A stretch of DNA of 64,000 nt. Origin: Methanobacterium_B sp963825335. GTDB lineage: Archaea; Methanobacteriota; Methanobacteria; Methanobacteriales; Methanobacteriaceae. Of this stretch, positions 26,831-35,077 are shown one piece after another (position 1 is the stretch's first letter; every line of letters begins with the position of its first letter). The notes beneath the pieces are model-generated. The model was not told where the DNA came from and made no database searches. It saw only the letters and a list, made by a program, of their open reading frames with translations. Where the stretch lies: contig CAWGSP010000001.1 of NCBI GenBank assembly GCA_963825335.1, forward strand, positions 620,001 through 684,000. Direction: 5' to 3'. Position numbers and translations under genes: made by a program.

Positions 26831-27218
26831 CATTTGTCCACAGATGGTTGATAAATTCTAATGGAATTAATTGAAATATTCTACAGTAGAATGAGATTTT
26901 TGATTTTCCTTATAATTAACCCTGAACCAATTATAGTTATAATCTACTGTAGAAAAAATTTTACAAAATAATAGCAGCTGAAATTCAAAAAACAAGTCAG
27001 ATTTTAAATTTCATGGATCTAACATACATTTAACAAAAAAGAGATAATTTAGTATGTTCTTATCTAGTACAATTATCGCCATGCTTCAAAATTTGCAAGC
27101 GAATATATATACCCATATCAAGAAGATAACAAAGTAATTCATAAACATGCTGACAAAATTCAGCAATAGTTGAACCAATTATAGGACATATTCAAGTTCA
27201 ATCATGTTAAAAATAAAA
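26831..27218. other. Intergenic region between convergent genes, with a nested dyad
   Basis: These 388 bases separate the ends of the HAD phosphatase and the DUF362 gene. The left part holds the nested inverted repeat at 26879-26954. The right part is featureless AT-rich DNA with no credible gene. Confidence 0.5.
26879..26954. repeat. Nested inverted repeat built from two palindromes
   Basis: TTCTACAGTAGA (26879-26890) and TCTACTGTAGAA (26943-26954) are perfect 12-base reverse complements, and each is itself nearly palindromic. Inside them TATAATT and AATTATA form a second stem around an 11-base loop. The structure lies between two convergent genes, so it could be a two-way transcription end, a cruciform or a miniature mobile element. 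No target duplication is evident. Confidence 0.55.
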
Positions 27219-28361
27219 TTAATTTGAATCTGAACCGTCACCATCATTGATATCTATCAGTTCATATTCAATGTTTCCGAGGCCAATCTGCTGACCATAC
27301 TCCAATTGTTGATGCCCGTCAACCATACTCCAGACACCGGTGAATTTATCTTCTCCTTCCAGATGATGTCGATGGAGCATTGAATTTTCAAATCCTCTTG
27401 TTTGGTTCACTAGATCGTAACTAGCCATATCGATTGCTACAGGATCATTAGAAAAAAGTATGCCTATATCGGGTACAATGGGCCTATCACTCCAAGGTAG
27501 ACAATCACAATCCGGAGTGATATTCATGAGGAAGTTGATATAACCAACTTTATCCTTTTTGTTTTTAACAGCACCCAATGCATATTCAGTCATGCCTTCG
27601 ATAAATGATTCAATGTTGTTCCAATCTATACTTATCAAGGAGTCATTACAAGCAAATATACAGTTATTACACCCAATACACTTATCATAATCCATTAATG
27701 CCCCTTGATCTTCCATATAAATCGCATTTTCGGGACAAGATTCTATACACGAACCACAGGAAGTACAATCCCCTTCAATTATTGGCTTCACACACTTGTG
27801 TTGTTCTAGTTTCCCTGGTGCTGCAGCACAACCCATTGCAAGATTTTTTATTGCACCGCCAAACCCTGCCATTTCGTGTCCTTTAAAATGGGATACAACG
27901 ATAATACTATCAGCAGTTTCTATGTCTCCTGCTATTTTAACCTCATTAAATTGTTTCTGTTTAATCTCAATATTTTGCCAGTTATCTCCTTTGAGACCGT
28001 CAGCTATTATAATGGGAGCCCCTGCAACTGCATAGTCAAATCCATGCAAAATAGCTGTTTTTATATGGTCCGGAGAGTTATGTCTGCTTCCATAATAAAG
28101 TGTATTAGTATCGGTTATGAAGGGCTTTGCATCTAGAGATATCAATTTTTCAACAACTTGCCTAACCAATACAGGATTGATATATGAATCGTTACCTTCC
28201 TCACCAAAATGAAGTTTTACAGCTACTAGATCGTTTTCATCTATAATATTCTCGAATCCAGATATTTCAAATAGTTTTTTAACCTTATTTATTTTGCTAT
28301 CTTCATTAGATCTTGAAGTGAAATCAGAAAAATATACCTTGCTTTTTATTTTAACCACCAT
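27219..28361 (-). CDS. DUF362 protein with two 4Fe-4S clusters
   Basis: The 380-residue protein begins with a DUF362 domain (KSKVYFSDFTSRSNED, VAVKLHFGEEGND, SHFKGHEMAGFGGAIKNLAMG). In its middle are two ferredoxin motifs, CTSCGSCIESCP and CIGCNNCIFAC, for two [4Fe-4S] clusters, followed by more DUF362 sequence. The family is widespread in anaerobes and its reaction is not settled; an electron-transfer role is inferred from the clusters. ATG 28361 is followed at once by GTG, and no clear ribosome binding site is seen. Its start is 49 bases from the stop of the following TIM-barrel gene on the same strand. Confidence 0.82.
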   Translation of the reverse strand: MVVKIKSKVYFSDFTSRSNEDSKINKVKKLFEISGFENIIDENDLVAVKLHFGEEGNDSYINPVLVRQVVEKLISLDAKPFITDTNTLYYGSRHNSPDHIKTAILHGFDYAVAGAPIIIADGLKGDNWQNIEIKQKQFNEVKIAGDIETADSIIVVSHFKGHEMAGFGGAIKNLAMGCAAAPGKLEQHKCVKPIIEGDCTSCGSCIESCPENAIYMEDQGALMDYDKCIGCNNCIFACNDSLISIDWNNIESFIEGMTEYALGAVKNKKDKVGYINFLMNITPDCDCLPWSDRPIVPDIGILFSNDPVAIDMASYDLVNQTRGFENSMLHRHHLEGEDKFTGVWSMVDGHQQLEYGQQIGLGNIEYELIDINDGDGSDSN

Positions 28362-28410
28362 TGTATTGATTTATTTATACATTAACATTTGTTTGTAAAC
28401 ATTAGCAAAT

Positions 28411-29166
28411 TTAGATAGTATTAGTTGATATTAATACATCTCTACTTCTTAAAATGTTTTGGTAATTGTTTAACTCGATTATTCCGTTATCTATCCCATT
28501 TAGGAGATTGAGGTCCAATGTTCCGTCTCCTAAAGGTAAATGCTGATCCTTCTCACCATTATTATCATTTAAATGATAATATGCTATTTTATCTATTTTA
28601 AAAAATGATTTAACATCACCACTCGTGTTTGCATGACCTGTATCTACAGTTGCGTATGAACCACATTCTTCTACGAACATTTTATGTTCGTTAGCACTGT
28701 TGCAAAAATAAGCATATTTATTGGGCATATTTTCTATCGAAAATTTGATTCCTCTATTTTCAGCATATTCATTGGCCATACTGAGTATTTCTATAGCATG
28801 GATCATCCCATAATTTCTTACCCTATCTTCTAATCTATGAATCATCCCAGGGTGAGTTGTAACAGCACTCGCACCAATTTCTACGGCAAAATTAACAGTC
28901 TCTTCAAGTTGTTTCAGTGTTTCTTCCCGTATTCCGGGATTCAAACTTGCAGGATTTAGATCAATTGTTGGAGAGTGAAGATAAATATCTTTATCATACG
29001 AAGAAATAGTTTCAAATTCACATTTATTCATCAACAAAGCATTTCTGGGCCAATATGGACCTTCACAAAGAATTTCAATCATTTCAAACCCATCTTTTTG
29101 GGCTATTTCTAGGCAATGTTCAATTGAACTCATGAATAGTGCTAAAGTTGAAAAACCTATTTTCAT
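28411..29166 (-). CDS. Sugar phosphate isomerase/epimerase-like TIM-barrel protein
   Basis: The 251-residue protein has the xylose isomerase-like/AP endonuclease family 2 fold. Metal-ligand segments include EILCEGPYW, SAVTTHPGMIH, KFSIENMPN, ATVDTGHANTSG and YYHLNDNNGEKDQHLPLGDG. These match the Glu/His/Asp ligand positions of sugar epimerases and endonuclease IV. The specific substrate is unknown. It probably shares a transcript with the DUF362 gene and is divergent from the padR operon. Confidence 0.75.
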   Translation of the reverse strand: MKIGFSTLALFMSSIEHCLEIAQKDGFEMIEILCEGPYWPRNALLMNKCEFETISSYDKDIYLHSPTIDLNPASLNPGIREETLKQLEETVNFAVEIGASAVTTHPGMIHRLEDRVRNYGMIHAIEILSMANEYAENRGIKFSIENMPNKYAYFCNSANEHKMFVEECGSYATVDTGHANTSGDVKSFFKIDKIAYYHLNDNNGEKDQHLPLGDGTLDLNLLNGIDNGIIELNNYQNILRSRDVLISTNTI

Positions 29167-29240
29167 GGTATTCTATATGATTTTTTATCAGTTATATTTT
29201 TATTTTTTTATATAACATAAACAAAAGATATATATATGAA

Positions 29241-29278
29241 ATCAACATATCGAAAGTTGATATGTAGAATTTCGATAT
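29241..29278 (+). promoter_or_regulatory. Overlapping dyads over the predicted start of the padR operon
   Basis: ATATCGAAA (29247-29255) and TTTCGATAT (29270-29278) are perfect 9-base reverse complements. Overlapping them, ATCAAC (29241-29246) pairs with GTTGAT (29256-29261), and ACATAT pairs with ATATGT. A TATA-like run lies at 29229-29237, so transcription should start inside the dyads. PadR regulators bind such ATAT-bearing repeats before their own operons, so autorepression is likely. Confidence 0.6.
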
Positions 29279-29291
29279 AGTTGGTGAAATA

Positions 29292-29756
29292 ATGGAAGGA
29301 AAAGATGATCCTCCGTTGGGGGATTTGAACGTTGAAAATGATGATTTTGGAGAACAAGACGATGATTGTGACCATGAAATATCAAACAACCTCAAAGAAT
29401 ATGATATTAAATTGTTAAAAGGTATGAGAGGTTTTGTTAAATTATTAATTTTATGGCTCATTAACAAAGAAAAAACACATGGTTACGAACTCACAAGTAA
29501 ACTAAACAAAATCAGTCCATCGGAAGAGAAAATTAAGGAAAGTCCAGGTAGAATATACCCTATACTGCATGACCTTGAGAAAGAAGGCCTAATCGCAGGT
29601 ACATGGCAAGCCCAAGGGAAAAGAAAAATAAAATATTACGAAATTACGGAAGAAGGCATTGAGACACTAGCCAGAATAAAAATAGTTTTCAAATGCCACC
29701 AAACTCCATTATTTGGAGAATTCTTGAGAGATATGCTTTCCGATCAAAAGAAATAG
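29292..29756 (+). CDS. PadR-family transcriptional regulator
   Basis: The 154-residue protein has an acidic N-terminal tail (residues 1-38). It is followed by a PadR winged helix: LLILWLINKEKTHGYEL, the recognition region SPGRIYPILHDLEKEGLI and the wing KRKIKYYEITEEG. The C-terminal dimer helix is short. PadR proteins usually repress an adjacent ABC or drug exporter, exactly the arrangement here: the ABC ATPase gene starts 12 bases downstream. GGTGAAATA precedes ATG 29292. Paired dyads at 29241-29278 are its probable operator. The inducing compound is unknown. Confidence 0.88.
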   Translation: MEGKDDPPLGDLNVENDDFGEQDDDCDHEISNNLKEYDIKLLKGMRGFVKLLILWLINKEKTHGYELTSKLNKISPSEEKIKESPGRIYPILHDLEKEGLIAGTWQAQGKRKIKYYEITEEGIETLARIKIVFKCHQTPLFGEFLRDMLSDQKK

Positions 29757-29767
29757 GAGGTAGCTCT

Positions 29768-30859
29768 ATGAAATACGCGATAGAAACATTCGACTTGACA
29801 AAAAAATATAACGATTTTGTAGCCGTCGATGCCCTAAACATGAAAGTTGAAAACAAAAGTATTTTTGGATTTTTAGGCCCAAATGGTGCTGGAAAAACTA
29901 CCACAATAAAAATGCTAACATGTCTAGTAGAAGCTACAAAAGGAACAGCAAATGTGGCGGGGTTTGACATTGCAAAGAATCCAAACGAAGTTAGAGAGAA
30001 AATAGGAATGGTACCTCAACTTGTGAGTCTGTACGGAGATCTCACAGTCCGTGAAAATATAGAACTTTGTGCAGATTTTTACGGGTTAACCACAGATGTT
30101 AAGGAAAGCCGGGCAGATGAACTCATGGAATTAGTTGACATAGATTATGCCCAAAATAAATTGGTAAAACAACTTTCTGGCGGTATGAAACAAAAAGCAT
30201 CAGTTGTTGCTAGTTTAATCCATCAACCTGACATTTTATTCCTTGACGAACCTACTATAGGTCTTGATCCTACAACTAAAAGAGTTTTATGGGATCTTGT
30301 GGAAGAACTGAATTCTCAAGGCCGTACAATTATATTATGCTCTCATGATATGTACGAAGTAGAACTTCTATGTGATGAAATAGGAATCATAAACGGCGGT
30401 ATTCTCGCAGCTTTTGATACTCCAAGGGGTCTCAAAGATACTATGATCACAGAGAAGAAGGAAGAAAAATTAGCAAAAGATTCTGATATAATCAAAACTC
30501 TTGAGGAGATCCAGAAGGAAGGTTCTGGAGAAGATGATGCCGCATTTGAAAAGATAAAAGGAGATTTAGAATTCAAAAACAGGGATTTTATGGAATTAAG
30601 TGTGATGATAAGCAATTTAGATGAGAAGATGTTAGATCACCTCAAAACCCTGCCAATCATTAGGGAAATTGTTGAACACGATTCGGGAAGGATCGTTATG
30701 GATATAGAATCTTCCGATGAATCAGTTACACAAATTATATCAGACATAATACAATTAGGCGGTAATATAACCTCCATAGCTACAAAAGATCCTTCGCTTG
30801 AAGATGTTTTCATGAGGGTTACTACCAAATATAAAGAAAAAGGTGTAGACAATGGTTGA
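29768..30859 (+). CDS. ABC exporter ATP-binding protein
   Basis: The 363-residue ATPase of an ABC-2-type exporter carries Walker A GPNGAGKTT, the signature LSGGMKQ, Walker B ILFLDEPTIGLDP and the switch SHD. After the ABC core, about residues 225-360 form an extension with charged helices and a C-terminal domain of the DrrA type (IREIVEHDSGRIVMDIE, ending DPSLEDVFMRVT). GGAGGTAGC lies just before ATG 29768. It overlaps the permease gene by eight bases, showing translational coupling. Together with the permease it should expel a hydrophobic compound; the substrate is unknown. Confidence 0.9.
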   Translation: MKYAIETFDLTKKYNDFVAVDALNMKVENKSIFGFLGPNGAGKTTTIKMLTCLVEATKGTANVAGFDIAKNPNEVREKIGMVPQLVSLYGDLTVRENIELCADFYGLTTDVKESRADELMELVDIDYAQNKLVKQLSGGMKQKASVVASLIHQPDILFLDEPTIGLDPTTKRVLWDLVEELNSQGRTIILCSHDMYEVELLCDEIGIINGGILAAFDTPRGLKDTMITEKKEEKLAKDSDIIKTLEEIQKEGSGEDDAAFEKIKGDLEFKNRDFMELSVMISNLDEKMLDHLKTLPIIREIVEHDSGRIVMDIESSDESVTQIISDIIQLGGNITSIATKDPSLEDVFMRVTTKYKEKGVDNG

Positions 30860-32069
30860 ATCTAAAAAAATAATGTGGATGCTTAAAAAAGATCTACTAG
30901 TTCTATGGAGACATAAACCGCGATTATTTTCTCTATTTTTGTTTCCCATAATCATGATCACGCTCTTTGGTTATGGGATGGGTGGAACTTTGAATAATGT
31001 TCCCGTAGTATTGGTTGATCAAAGCCAGGGACCTCTTACCGATGCTACCCTCAACGCAATTAAATCAGATAGCTTGTATAATGTGGTGGCAATCACAAAG
31101 GATCCGACTACGGGCCAGCAAATGGTACAAAATGGACAGGCCAAAGCGGCGATAATCCTACCTACTAATTATGATAATTTGACAACCACTCAACCAAAAA
31201 GTATCGTAGTGGATCTGGATTCATCTGATCAAATAGCAGCTCAAGCTATAATTCCAACAACTCAAGCTATATTTACCCAAATATCTAATCAAGTGGCTGT
31301 TCAAAAACTCACAGCGTTAAATGCAACATCAGCTGCAGCAGCTGCAGGAACTTCAACCACAAATACATCTGCAATACAAGTTCAAACTAGCCAACTTGCT
31401 TCCTCAACTAGTCCATATGAAAGTATCATAAATTCCATAAATCTGCAAATAAACAAACTATATGGAAACATAAGTTACTTGGACTTTTTAGTTCCGGCAG
31501 TAATTGCGATGACAGTACTTTTCGGATGTATGTTCGGAATGGGTGAAGTCATAGCAGGTGAAAGGGAAAGAGGAGAATTAGCAAGACTTTTCATGACTCC
31601 CACCAGTGTTGCCACAGTTATTGGTGGTAAAATCATATCTAAGTTAGTAGTAGAAACTGGAAGAGCCATGATACTCATTGTGGCGGCTGTAGTTCTGTTT
31701 GGAATTGTAATAAATGGAAGTATTGCTTTGACGATGTTCCTGCTCATATTAGGTGCTTTGTGTTTTGTAGGATTTGGTATAATGATATCTGCAAGATCAT
31801 CATCTATGGAAGATTATCAACAGACTGTGATGCCTATAGCCATGCCTATGATGTTTGTATCTGGGGTATTCTACCCTATCGAAACAATGCCTTGGGTATT
31901 CCAAAAAATTGCATACCTATTACCATTAACTTACATGAATGATGCTCTAAGAGCAGTTATGTTAAAGGGAGTAGGCATTGGTGCAATCTGGGTTGATGTA
32001 GTGGTCTTAATAGGATTTACAGCACTCTTCTTTGCATTAGGAGTTACCAAATTTAACAGAGATATATAA
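30852..32069 (+). CDS. ABC-2 family exporter permease
   Basis: The 405-residue permease has one N-terminal helix (LFSLFLFPIIMITLFGYGM) and a large extracytoplasmic loop (about 45-205) rich in Gln, Ser, Thr and Ala, including a low-complexity ATSAAAAAGTSTTNTSA stretch. Five more helices follow, with the family motif GERERGELARLFMTPTS. It pairs with the preceding ATPase, whose gene it overlaps by eight bases. The order PadR, ATPase, permease is a known self-regulated efflux unit. Confidence 0.9.
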   Translation: MVESKKIMWMLKKDLLVLWRHKPRLFSLFLFPIIMITLFGYGMGGTLNNVPVVLVDQSQGPLTDATLNAIKSDSLYNVVAITKDPTTGQQMVQNGQAKAAIILPTNYDNLTTTQPKSIVVDLDSSDQIAAQAIIPTTQAIFTQISNQVAVQKLTALNATSAAAAAGTSTTNTSAIQVQTSQLASSTSPYESIINSINLQINKLYGNISYLDFLVPAVIAMTVLFGCMFGMGEVIAGERERGELARLFMTPTSVATVIGGKIISKLVVETGRAMILIVAAVVLFGIVINGSIALTMFLLILGALCFVGFGIMISARSSSMEDYQQTVMPIAMPMMFVSGVFYPIETMPWVFQKIAYLLPLTYMNDALRAVMLKGVGIGAIWVDVVVLIGFTALFFALGVTKFNRDI

Positions 32070-32096
32070 AAAGTGAATAATTCATAGGTGATTAAT

Positions 32097-33338
32097 ATGG
32101 TCGGAAAAAAGAATATATTAATGGGATTTGTGATTATGTGCCTTTTTGCAGTCCCTATTTCAATAGCGCCAGCTAGTGCAACAGACTGGCCAATGTTTCA
32201 GCAAAATTTAAATCATACAGGTTATACGGATGAAGCATCCGATTTCATGCCAGACATATGGACATTCCAAGGTAATGGAATATTAACCTCGCCTGCAATA
32301 GCAAACAATATACTATTTTTTGGTTCATCAAACGGAACTTTATATGCTCTTAATTTGAATGATGGCTCAGAGTTATGGAACTATGGTGCTAATAACAATA
32401 TAACAGGATCACCAGTTGTAAGTGGATCAACAGTATTCTTCGGTTCATTAGACAGTAATCTCTACGCACTCGATACTGCCACAGGGAGTCTTTTATGGAA
32501 ATATACAACAGGAAATTCTATTGAAGCTAGCCCTGCAATAGATAATGGAACTGTGTACTTCGGATCAAATGATCAGCGATTATACGCATTAAATGACTCG
32601 AATGGTGCTAAAGAATGGGAATTCCAAGCACAAAATGCCATAAAATCATCCCCAACTGTTTACAATGGATCGGTGTACTTTGGTTCCGATGATGGTAATA
32701 TCTATTCTGTAGACTCCAGCAATGGGACCGAAAATTGGGCTTATAATACAGGGGCCGATGTAAGATCATCACCTGCTATTAATAACACCACACTGTATAT
32801 GGGAACAGATAATGGGATGTTTTACGCACTTAACACAGCAAACAATGGATCGGTAGTATGGACTTACAATCTTAATTCGAGTGTGAGATCATCTGCTGTG
32901 CTTGATCCAAATGATAATTCCTTGTTTGTAGGATCAGATAATGGAAACATAACATGTTTAGATATGCGTACGGGAGATCTAAAATGGACAGTTAACACAG
33001 GCAACGTGGAATCCACTCCTGCGCTTATGGGAGACGATGTTGTAGTTACCTCCAGCAGTGGTACCATGTATGTATTAAATAAATACAGCGGAAATCAGGT
33101 GTGGACCTATTCCCCGGGTTATTATCTATTTAATTCCCCATTGAGTTCTCCTGTAGTTTATGGAGACGATATATTATTTGGTGACTCAAACGGAAACATG
33201 TATTCACTGGACTTTTCCAAACAAACTGGCCCTGTAACAGTGTACGAATATTACATTGCTATAATAGCTATAGTGATTATTGTGGCATTGATTGGTATAA
33301 GAACGTTGAGAAAAAGGAGAAGTAACAAAAAAGAATAA
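32097..33338 (+). CDS. Secreted PQQ-like beta-propeller protein with C-terminal membrane anchor
   Basis: The 413-residue protein has a signal peptide ending near PASATDWP. It carries about eight beta-propeller repeats of roughly 40 residues, each with the pattern S-P-x-V/I-x-N-G-x-V-Y-F-G-S-x-D-x-x-L-Y-A-L-D. A final membrane helix (YYIAIIAIVIIVALIGI) precedes a basic tail RKRRSNKKE. The propeller thus faces outward, anchored to the membrane. Repeats lack obvious PQQ-enzyme catalytic residues, so a scaffold or binding role is likely. ATG 32097 follows AGGTGAT. It is only 27 bases after the permease stop and so probably belongs to the PadR-controlled exporter operon. Confidence 0.85.
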   Translation: MVGKKNILMGFVIMCLFAVPISIAPASATDWPMFQQNLNHTGYTDEASDFMPDIWTFQGNGILTSPAIANNILFFGSSNGTLYALNLNDGSELWNYGANNNITGSPVVSGSTVFFGSLDSNLYALDTATGSLLWKYTTGNSIEASPAIDNGTVYFGSNDQRLYALNDSNGAKEWEFQAQNAIKSSPTVYNGSVYFGSDDGNIYSVDSSNGTENWAYNTGADVRSSPAINNTTLYMGTDNGMFYALNTANNGSVVWTYNLNSSVRSSAVLDPNDNSLFVGSDNGNITCLDMRTGDLKWTVNTGNVESTPALMGDDVVVTSSSGTMYVLNKYSGNQVWTYSPGYYLFNSPLSSPVVYGDDILFGDSNGNMYSLDFSKQTGPVTVYEYYIAIIAIVIIVALIGIRTLRKRRSNKKE

Positions 33339-33350
33339 TTAAATAAGTTA

Positions 33351-33369
33351 TTTTTTTTATTTTTTTTTT
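33351..33369 (+). terminator. Oligo-T terminator after the PadR exporter operon
   Basis: Seventeen T residues in 19 bases, interrupted only by one A, occur 12 bases after the beta-propeller stop codon. Oligo-T runs are sufficient for archaeal transcription termination. Confidence 0.6.
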
Positions 33370-33516
33370 GATAAATTTTCGATGCGTATATAGGAATCTA
33401 TTAATTTTAACAGTCCAATTTTACCATTAGATAATAGGCTTGTAGATCCTTGTAAATAGATGCATCTGCTTATTTAGAATACTGAAACATTTATCCTATC
33501 TTAATAATCTTAAATC

Positions 33517-34269
33517 TCATATTTTTTGGAATAGTATTATTACGCCGTTGTTAGTGCCGTCATCATTTTTCAACGGAATCAATGTTCCGGTGATAGGAAT
33601 TTTATCGTTATTTAATGCGTTAATATAAACATTTTCCCCTATTATATCTTTCAAATCAGATTTATAAGGCATATTCAGATCTAATTTTAGATCAGGAAAT
33701 ATTTCATGTATTGACAAACCTAGAGAATTCTGTTCATTCCATCCACTCAGGTTTTCTGCAGCGAGGTTCATGTATTTGATATTTCCCATTTTATCTGTTG
33801 TTATTACACCCTCGTTTATTGTCTCCAATATCGAAGACACTAGGTTATCGTTGTTATTTATTTTATTTTCTTCAACTCTTCTGTAAAGAATAATATTAAT
33901 AGCTGTAAAAAGCTCATTTTCTATGAAAGGTTTATGTAAAAATTCAAAAGGTTCTTTAAGGATATATGCAGAAGGTTGACTTGTTTTAACTCGTTCAATG
34001 GTGTCTTGATCAGAATAACAAGTCAAGTAGATCACTGGGATTGCAAATTTTGATCTGATTGTTTCTGCAGCTTCTATACCATCAACTTTACCCTCTAATT
34101 TGATATCCATAAGCACTATATCTGGTTTAAATTCACGTGCCTTTTTGATGGCATCTTCACCTGTTGATACCATTGCAGGAACATGATGCCCCACTTTTTC
34201 CAGACTGTATTTAATATCTTTTGCAGTGATACGCTCGTCTTCTACAACCAAAATTTGGGCAACTTCCAT
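33517..34269 (-). CDS. Response regulator receiver-PAS protein, tandem paralog 1
   Basis: The 250-residue protein has a CheY-like receiver (1-125) with the acidic pair VVEDERIT, phospho-acceptor IVLMDIKL, switch VIYLTCYSD and a KPF lysine. A PAS domain follows (about 140-250: ETINEGVITTDKMGNIKYMN). It has no DNA-binding or kinase domain, so it probably acts through protein contact. The segment AYILKEPFEFLHKPF holds about eight residues more than the usual YILKPF loop, and the upstream paralog shares this. GGGGGCT lies before ATG 34269. The stop of the paralog is six bases upstream, so the two are one operon. Confidence 0.85.
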   Translation of the reverse strand: MEVAQILVVEDERITAKDIKYSLEKVGHHVPAMVSTGEDAIKKAREFKPDIVLMDIKLEGKVDGIEAAETIRSKFAIPVIYLTCYSDQDTIERVKTSQPSAYILKEPFEFLHKPFIENELFTAINIILYRRVEENKINNNDNLVSSILETINEGVITTDKMGNIKYMNLAAENLSGWNEQNSLGLSIHEIFPDLKLDLNMPYKSDLKDIIGENVYINALNNDKIPITGTLIPLKNDDGTNNGVIILFQKI

Positions 34270-34275
34270 GGGTTT

Positions 34276-35037
34276 TTAGCCCCCATCCATTAATGAATGG
34301 TTAAATATCAACATGAATCCACTATTATCTCCATTTTGATTCAAAATTACCTCAAAACTAGCTTTAATAGGTATACTATATCCATTTTTGGAGCTTATAT
34401 TTATGTTATCATCCAAAAGTACGTTTTCAACTGCTGAATGACTAAAAGAAGTATTATAATCATCCGAAATTTTGAATACTTGGGTTAAGTCTTTTCCAAT
34501 GGCTTCGTTAGACTTCCATCCTGTTAAATTTTCAGCCATAGTATTTATCAGTTTAATTGTTCCACCGTCATCTGTTGCTATTACTGCATCATTAATGTTT
34601 TTTAACATTGCTGAGAAGATGATGTCGTGATCTTTTTCCATTTTATGCCTGTGAAGAGTTATTTCAATTGCAGTATGGAGTTCACTTTCCTCAAAAGGCT
34701 TTCTTATAAGTCCTGTTTGTTCTTTAATAATGTATCCCGAAGGTTCAGTCTCCTCTGCACGATTAACTGTATACTCGTCTGAATAAGCTGTTAGGTATAT
34801 CACAGGTATGTCATAACGCAGCCTAATTTGACTTGCTGCAGCTATTCCGTCCATTTTACCCTTTAATTTAATATCCATAAGCACTAAGTCTGGTTTAAAT
34901 TCACCTGCCTTCTCGATAGCATCTTCACCTGAAGAAACTAGGGAGGGTACTTGATAACCTACACTTTCAAGACTACTTTTTATGTCCTCGGCTGTGATCC
35001 TCTCATCTTCAACAACCAGAATCTTTGAACCTTCCAT
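34276..35037 (-). CDS. Response regulator receiver-PAS protein, tandem paralog 2
   Basis: The 253-residue paralog of the following gene has the same receiver-PAS layout: VVEDERIT, LVLMDIKLKGKMDG, VIYLTAYSD and a PAS domain from about residue 135 (KNINDAVIATDDGGTIKLIN). The loop GYIIKEQTGLIRKPF has the same extra eight or so residues before KPF. Both proteins resemble each other over their full length, so they arose by tandem duplication. ATG 35037 follows GGGGGAT; TTG 35049 is a weaker longer start. No histidine kinase is encoded nearby, so the phosphate donor is unknown. Confidence 0.85.
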   Translation of the reverse strand: MEGSKILVVEDERITAEDIKSSLESVGYQVPSLVSSGEDAIEKAGEFKPDLVLMDIKLKGKMDGIAAASQIRLRYDIPVIYLTAYSDEYTVNRAEETEPSGYIIKEQTGLIRKPFEESELHTAIEITLHRHKMEKDHDIIFSAMLKNINDAVIATDDGGTIKLINTMAENLTGWKSNEAIGKDLTQVFKISDDYNTSFSHSAVENVLLDDNINISSKNGYSIPIKASFEVILNQNGDNSGFMLIFNHSLMDGG

Positions 35038-35077
35038 TTTATCCCCCAATATTAATTCTAATTATTAAATTTATTAT

